Shown: in pieces, positions 61,110-63,726 of the stretch
Numbering within the stretch: position 1 is the stretch's first letter
Layout: every line of letters begins with the position of its first letter
NCBI GenBank assembly: GCA_016293865.1
Contig: JAEDDG010000008.1
Location: forward strand, 1 to 63,726
Origin: Oscillospiraceae bacterium
GTDB lineage: Bacteria > Bacillota > Clostridia > Oscillospirales > Oscillospiraceae
Length of the DNA stretch: 63,726 nt
Direction of reading: 5' to 3'
Notes under the pieces: model-generated
What the model was told of the DNA's origin: nothing
What the model saw: only the letters and a program-made list of their open reading frames with translations
The model's database searches: none
Position numbers and translations under genes: made by a program

Positions 61110-61260
61110 ATTTTTGCTTTTTCCCGCAGCATGAACAGCCGGAGCAGCATGAACAGCCGGAGCAGCTGCCCGTGTGCCTGTGCCGCCGGATTGCGGAAAT
61201 CAGGACCGCGGCCAGCCAGACGGCCACCGCAGCCAGAATGAGGTAATCAAGGACATGCAT
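61108..61260 (-). CDS. FeoB-associated Cys-rich membrane peptide
   Basis: The 50-residue peptide has one membrane helix (YLILAAVAVWLAAVLISAI) followed by a cytoplasmic tail with six cysteines in two copies of SGCSCC. Small proteins of this type lie next to feoB in clostridia, so it probably helps ferrous iron entry or handling. GGAGG is upstream; the stop lies 17 bp... of coding before the feoB stop region (16-bp gap). An 18-bp tandem repeat (61126-61161) encodes the tail. Confidence 0.85.
   Translation of the reverse strand: MHVLDYLILAAVAVWLAAVLISAIRRHRHTGSCSGCSCCSGCSCCGKKQK
61126..61166 (-). repeat. 18-bp tandem repeat in Cys-rich tail
   Basis: Two perfect 18-bp copies (61126-61143, 61144-61161) plus a 5-base partial third copy. 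Each codes six residues of the Ser/Cys tail, so copy number changes would keep the reading frame. Confidence 0.9.
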
Positions 61261-61276
61261 ATGTTCAGGCCTCCGT

Positions 61277-63262
61277 TCAGAAAAGCAGCCCGACCTGGTA
61301 AACGATGCATCCGACAATCCAGGCAATCACACACTGGGCAACCACGATGCCGATGGTTTTGACAGTGGAATCCATCTCCCGGCGAATGGCGGCAATGGCG
61401 GCCACGCAGGGCGTATACAGAAGAGTGAACGCCAGAAAGCTCGCTGCAGACAGCGGAGAGAACAGGGATGAGAGCTCTGCGCCGCCCAGCAGGACGCCCA
61501 TGGTGCTGACCACAGCTTCCTTGGCCATCAGACCGGTGATCAGGGAAGTGGAGATCCGCCAGTCGGCAATGCCGAGGGGCGCGAAAACCGGCGCGATAAA
61601 CCGGCCGATATAGGCAAGCAGGCTTTCAGAATTGTCCGTGACGACATTCAGCCGCAGATCAAAGGTCTGCAGGAACCAGATGACAATGCTTGCGGCAAAG
61701 ATAACGGTAAATGCGCGATGCAGAAAATCCTTTGCCTTATCCCACATGAGAAGGCAGGTGGTTTTCAGAGTGGGCAGACGGTAATTCGGAAGCTCCATGA
61801 CGAAGGGAATGGGCTTGCCGCGGAAAAGAATCTTCCCGGAGAGAAGCGCGAAAAGGATACCGACGACGATGCCAAGCACATAAATGGAAATCATGGCCAG
61901 TGCGCGGTACTGCTGGAAAAATGCCGCGACAAATACGGTATAAATGGGGATTTTGGCACTGCAGCTCATGAACGGCGTGAGCATGATGGTCATGCGCCGG
62001 TCGCGGTTGCTGGACAGCGTGCGCGTGGCCATGATGGCGGGAACACTGCAGCCGAAGCCAATCAGCATGGGGACAATGCTTTTGCCGGACAGGCCGATTT
62101 TGCGCAGGAGTTTGTCCATGACAAATGCAACGCGGGCCATATAGCCGGTGTCCTCCAGCATGGACAGGAAGAAGAACAGAACGACAATGATCGGCAGAAA
62201 GCTCAGGACGTTGCCGACGCCGTTGAAAATGCCGTCGATGACCAGACTGTGCACCACAGGATTGATGCCGTAAGCCGTCAGTCCGCGGTCCACAGCGGCT
62301 GCCAGTGCGTCGATGCCCATGGCCAGCAGATCACTGAGCCATGCGCCGATCACATCAAAGGTCAGCCAGAAAATGGTTAACATAATTAAAAGAAAAATGG
62401 GGATGGCCAGGTATCTGTTGGTCAGCACATTGTCGATGCGCCTGCTGCGCTTATGTTCGCGGCTTTCTGAGCATTTTTTGACAGAGCGGGAACAGACGGA
62501 CTCTATGTAGGTATAGCGCATATCCGAGATGGCTGCATTTCGGTCAAGGCCGCAGTCGCGCTCCATCTCAATGATGCTGTGCTCCGCCAGTTCCAGCTCG
62601 TTTTCGTTGACACCCAGCCGGTCAATGATGTCCTGGTTGCCCTCAATGATGTTCATTGCTGCGTAGCGTGCGGACATACCGGCGCGCTCTGCGTGGTCCT
62701 CCACAATGTGCGAGACGGCGTGAATGCACCTGTGGACGGGGCCGGGGCGGCAGAAGTCATAAACCAGCGGCGCAGTCTTTGTCCTTGCCACATGGATTGC
62801 GTTGTCTACAAGCTCCTGAATGCCTTCATTCTTTGCCGCGCTGATGGGGATGACCGGAATCCCGAGAAGCCGGCTCAGCTCAGTGGTGTTGATGGAGCCG
62901 CCGTTGCTGCGCACCTCATCCATCATGTTCAGCGCAAGAACCATGGGAACGTGCATGGTGATAAGCTGCAGCGTCAGATACAGATTGCGCTCAATATTTG
63001 TGGCGTCAACAATGTTGATGATGCCGTCCGGTTTTTCGTTAAGCACGAAATCTCTGGTGACGATTTCCTCGGAGGAGTAAGGACGCAGGGAATAGATGCC
63101 CGGCAGGTCCACGACCGTGCAGTTTTTCTGCCCGCGGATATCGCCGAATTTCTGATCGACTGTCACACCGGGAAAATTGCCCACATGCTGATTGGAGCCG
63201 GTGAGCTGGTTGAAAAGCGTTGTTTTTCCGCAATTCTGATTGCCGACAAGCGCAAATTTCAT
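61277..63262 (-). CDS. feoB: Ferrous iron transporter B
   Basis: The 661-residue protein has an N-terminal G domain (G1 GNQNCGKTT at 7-15, DLPGIYSL, NMMDE) and a C-terminal membrane part with two GATE-like blocks (for example MLIGFGCSVPAIMATRTL). It moves Fe2+ into the cell, driven or gated by GTP. ATG 63260-63262 overlaps the feoA stop; GGAGG is seven bases upstream. The Cys-rich peptide gene lies just downstream. Confidence 0.97.
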   Translation of the reverse strand: MKFALVGNQNCGKTTLFNQLTGSNQHVGNFPGVTVDQKFGDIRGQKNCTVVDLPGIYSLRPYSSEEIVTRDFVLNEKPDGIINIVDATNIERNLYLTLQLITMHVPMVLALNMMDEVRSNGGSINTTELSRLLGIPVIPISAAKNEGIQELVDNAIHVARTKTAPLVYDFCRPGPVHRCIHAVSHIVEDHAERAGMSARYAAMNIIEGNQDIIDRLGVNENELELAEHSIIEMERDCGLDRNAAISDMRYTYIESVCSRSVKKCSESREHKRSRRIDNVLTNRYLAIPIFLLIMLTIFWLTFDVIGAWLSDLLAMGIDALAAAVDRGLTAYGINPVVHSLVIDGIFNGVGNVLSFLPIIVVLFFFLSMLEDTGYMARVAFVMDKLLRKIGLSGKSIVPMLIGFGCSVPAIMATRTLSSNRDRRMTIMLTPFMSCSAKIPIYTVFVAAFFQQYRALAMISIYVLGIVVGILFALLSGKILFRGKPIPFVMELPNYRLPTLKTTCLLMWDKAKDFLHRAFTVIFAASIVIWFLQTFDLRLNVVTDNSESLLAYIGRFIAPVFAPLGIADWRISTSLITGLMAKEAVVSTMGVLLGGAELSSLFSPLSAASFLAFTLLYTPCVAAIAAIRREMDSTVKTIGIVVAQCVIAWIVGCIVYQVGLLF

Positions 63263-63486
63263 TTGCACACCTCCACAGTGACGGTTTTCGCGTCGTCCAG
63301 CCGCAGAGTCAGCAAATAGCCGCGCAGGAAAATTTCTATCGGATCGCCCATGGGCGCAACGCGTTTGACTTCCACCACTGTGTGCGGGATTACGCCCATA
63401 TCCAGGAGATGCAGCCGCAAGTTGCCCTCTCCGCCCACAGCGGTGATGACGGCAGGCATGCCGATGGGGAGCTTATCCAATGTCAT
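63259..63486 (-). CDS. feoA: FeoA, SH3-like partner of FeoB
   Basis: The 75-residue protein has the FeoA core: LDMGVIPHTVVEV, GDPIEIFLRGYLLTLR. It interacts with FeoB in iron uptake. GGAGG precedes ATG 63484-63486; the gene overlaps feoB by 4 bp. Confidence 0.93.
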   Translation of the reverse strand: MTLDKLPIGMPAVITAVGGEGNLRLHLLDMGVIPHTVVEVKRVAPMGDPIEIFLRGYLLTLRLDDAKTVTVEVCK

Positions 63487-63514
63487 TGAAGTACCTCCGC
63501 AGGAAGCTTTTTAT

Positions 63515-63536
63515 AAAGTTAGTTGAGACTAACTTT
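63515..63536 (-). promoter_or_regulatory. Palindromic operator upstream of feoAB
   Basis: AAAGTTAGT (63515-63523), TGAG, ACTAACTTT (63528-63536), perfect 9-bp arms. The shape is like sites of DtxR-family metal regulators (TTAG...CTAA). It lies between the promoter at 63582 and feoA, about 40-60 bases downstream of the likely start, so it may block elongation or belong to a second promoter. Confidence 0.6.
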
Positions 63537-63581
63537 TAAAAAATAAATAAGGTCAGAAAGTCAGACGATCCAACCAACGGT

Positions 63582-63609
63582 ATTATACCAGACATCCTGT
63601 GTTTGTCAA
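63582..63609 (-). promoter_or_regulatory. Promoter for feoAB
   Basis: On the minus strand TTGACA (63609-63604), 16 bp, TATAAT (63587-63582), both consensus hexamers. Confidence 0.7.
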
Positions 63610-63615
63610 TGCAGA

Positions 63616-63639
63616 ATGCGGCCCGAAAACGGGCCGCAT
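63616..63639. other. Hairpin at window end
   Basis: ATGCGGCCCG (63616-63625), AAAA, CGGGCCGCAT (63630-63639); no T-run on either side. It may end a transcript coming from outside the window. Confidence 0.5.
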
Positions 63640-63695
63640 CAGACTGTTGATAAACTATGAAAGAGTGCTGCGGGTCTGAGCAGCGGGGAATGTGT

Positions 63696-63717
63696 GCAAG
63701 GGGTTAAGACCCCTTGC
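63696..63717. other. Second hairpin at window end
   Basis: GCAAGGGG (63696-63703), TTAAGA, CCCCTTGC (63710-63717). Nothing else is recognisable to the window end. Confidence 0.4.
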
Positions 63718-63726
63718 GCGTTCAAT

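Noticed and set aside
1..63726. CRISPR arrays, tRNA or rRNA genes, transposases, phage genes
   Set aside because: No spaced repeats, cloverleaf-like pattern or transposase/integrase motifs were recognised; a scan with dedicated tools was not possible.

Overview
The window is about 58% GC (my estimate), densely coded on both strands, and reads as a chromosomal segment of a Gram-positive anaerobe of the class Clostridia, probably a host-associated Oscillospirales-like lineage. The pointers are sortase-assembled pili with LPxTG anchors, an S-layer-homology exoprotein, a FeoB-associated Cys-rich membrane peptide, a DUF368 undecaprenyl-phosphate flippase-type protein, a YerC-type TrpR-like regulator, Hsp33, and corrinoid-dependent MttB-family methyltransferases. 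No tRNA, rRNA, CRISPR array, phage or insertion sequence was recognised. The taxon is an inference from gene content; no 16S or marker gene is present.

Layout. 1-12.3 kb: a sortase pilus island on the minus strand. A LytS-type kinase and a response regulator with a SARP-like output domain precede an operon that runs coiled-coil protein, signal peptidase I, giant Cys/His-repeat tip adhesin (LPATG), major pilin (LPETG), class C sortase, minor pilin (LPQTG), second sortase. A TetM-like translational GTPase follows; its ribosome-binding site is buried in a long hairpin that also looks like the operon's terminator. 12.3-22.4 kb: small-molecule genes (Gfo/Idh/MocA oxidoreductase, D-2-hydroxyacid dehydrogenase, Sfp-type phosphopantetheinyl transferase, NagA-like deacetylase, cation/H+ antiporter, EamA transporter, AraC regulator, amidohydrolase, phosphatidylserine synthase). 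22.4-28.7 kb: DUF368 protein, an MttB-family methyltransferase with a corrinoid protein, a zinc-ribbon membrane protein, a cation diffusion facilitator and a TauE/SafE permease.

29-35.8 kb: a MacAB-like ABC exporter with two different membrane-fusion adaptors, followed by a KdpDE-like two-component pair with its own promoter. 35.9-43.8 kb: housekeeping genes (GpsA-like, a GNAT-type acyltransferase, a beta-CASP nuclease-like protein, a uridine-kinase-like protein, DUF3298, YerC, a methyltransferase, Hsp33). 43.9-46 kb: a second MttB-family operon with a Dabb protein and a Cys-rich small-domain protein. 46-54.3 kb: YihY, a fused ABC ATPase/permease, a nitrilase, an AEC transporter, a C1 aminopeptidase and an AraC regulator. 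54.4-61 kb: a 2,197-residue secreted S-layer protein with four carbohydrate-binding-like modules, a repeated helical/Ig module and a beta-propeller glycosidase-like domain. 61.1-63.5 kb: feoA-feoB and a small Cys-rich partner behind a palindromic operator.

How the genes fit together. The themes are surface attachment and glycan contact (pili, S-layer exoprotein, NagA-like enzyme), one-carbon metabolism on methylated amines (two MttB paralogues, one corrinoid protein), envelope and efflux functions, and ferrous iron supply. The most promising undescribed items are the hairpin at the pilus/TetM-like boundary, the 11-bp-phased heptamer repeat at the pilus promoter beside a SARP-like regulator, the orphan non-pyrrolysine MttB systems, the dual-adaptor exporter and the modular S-layer protein.
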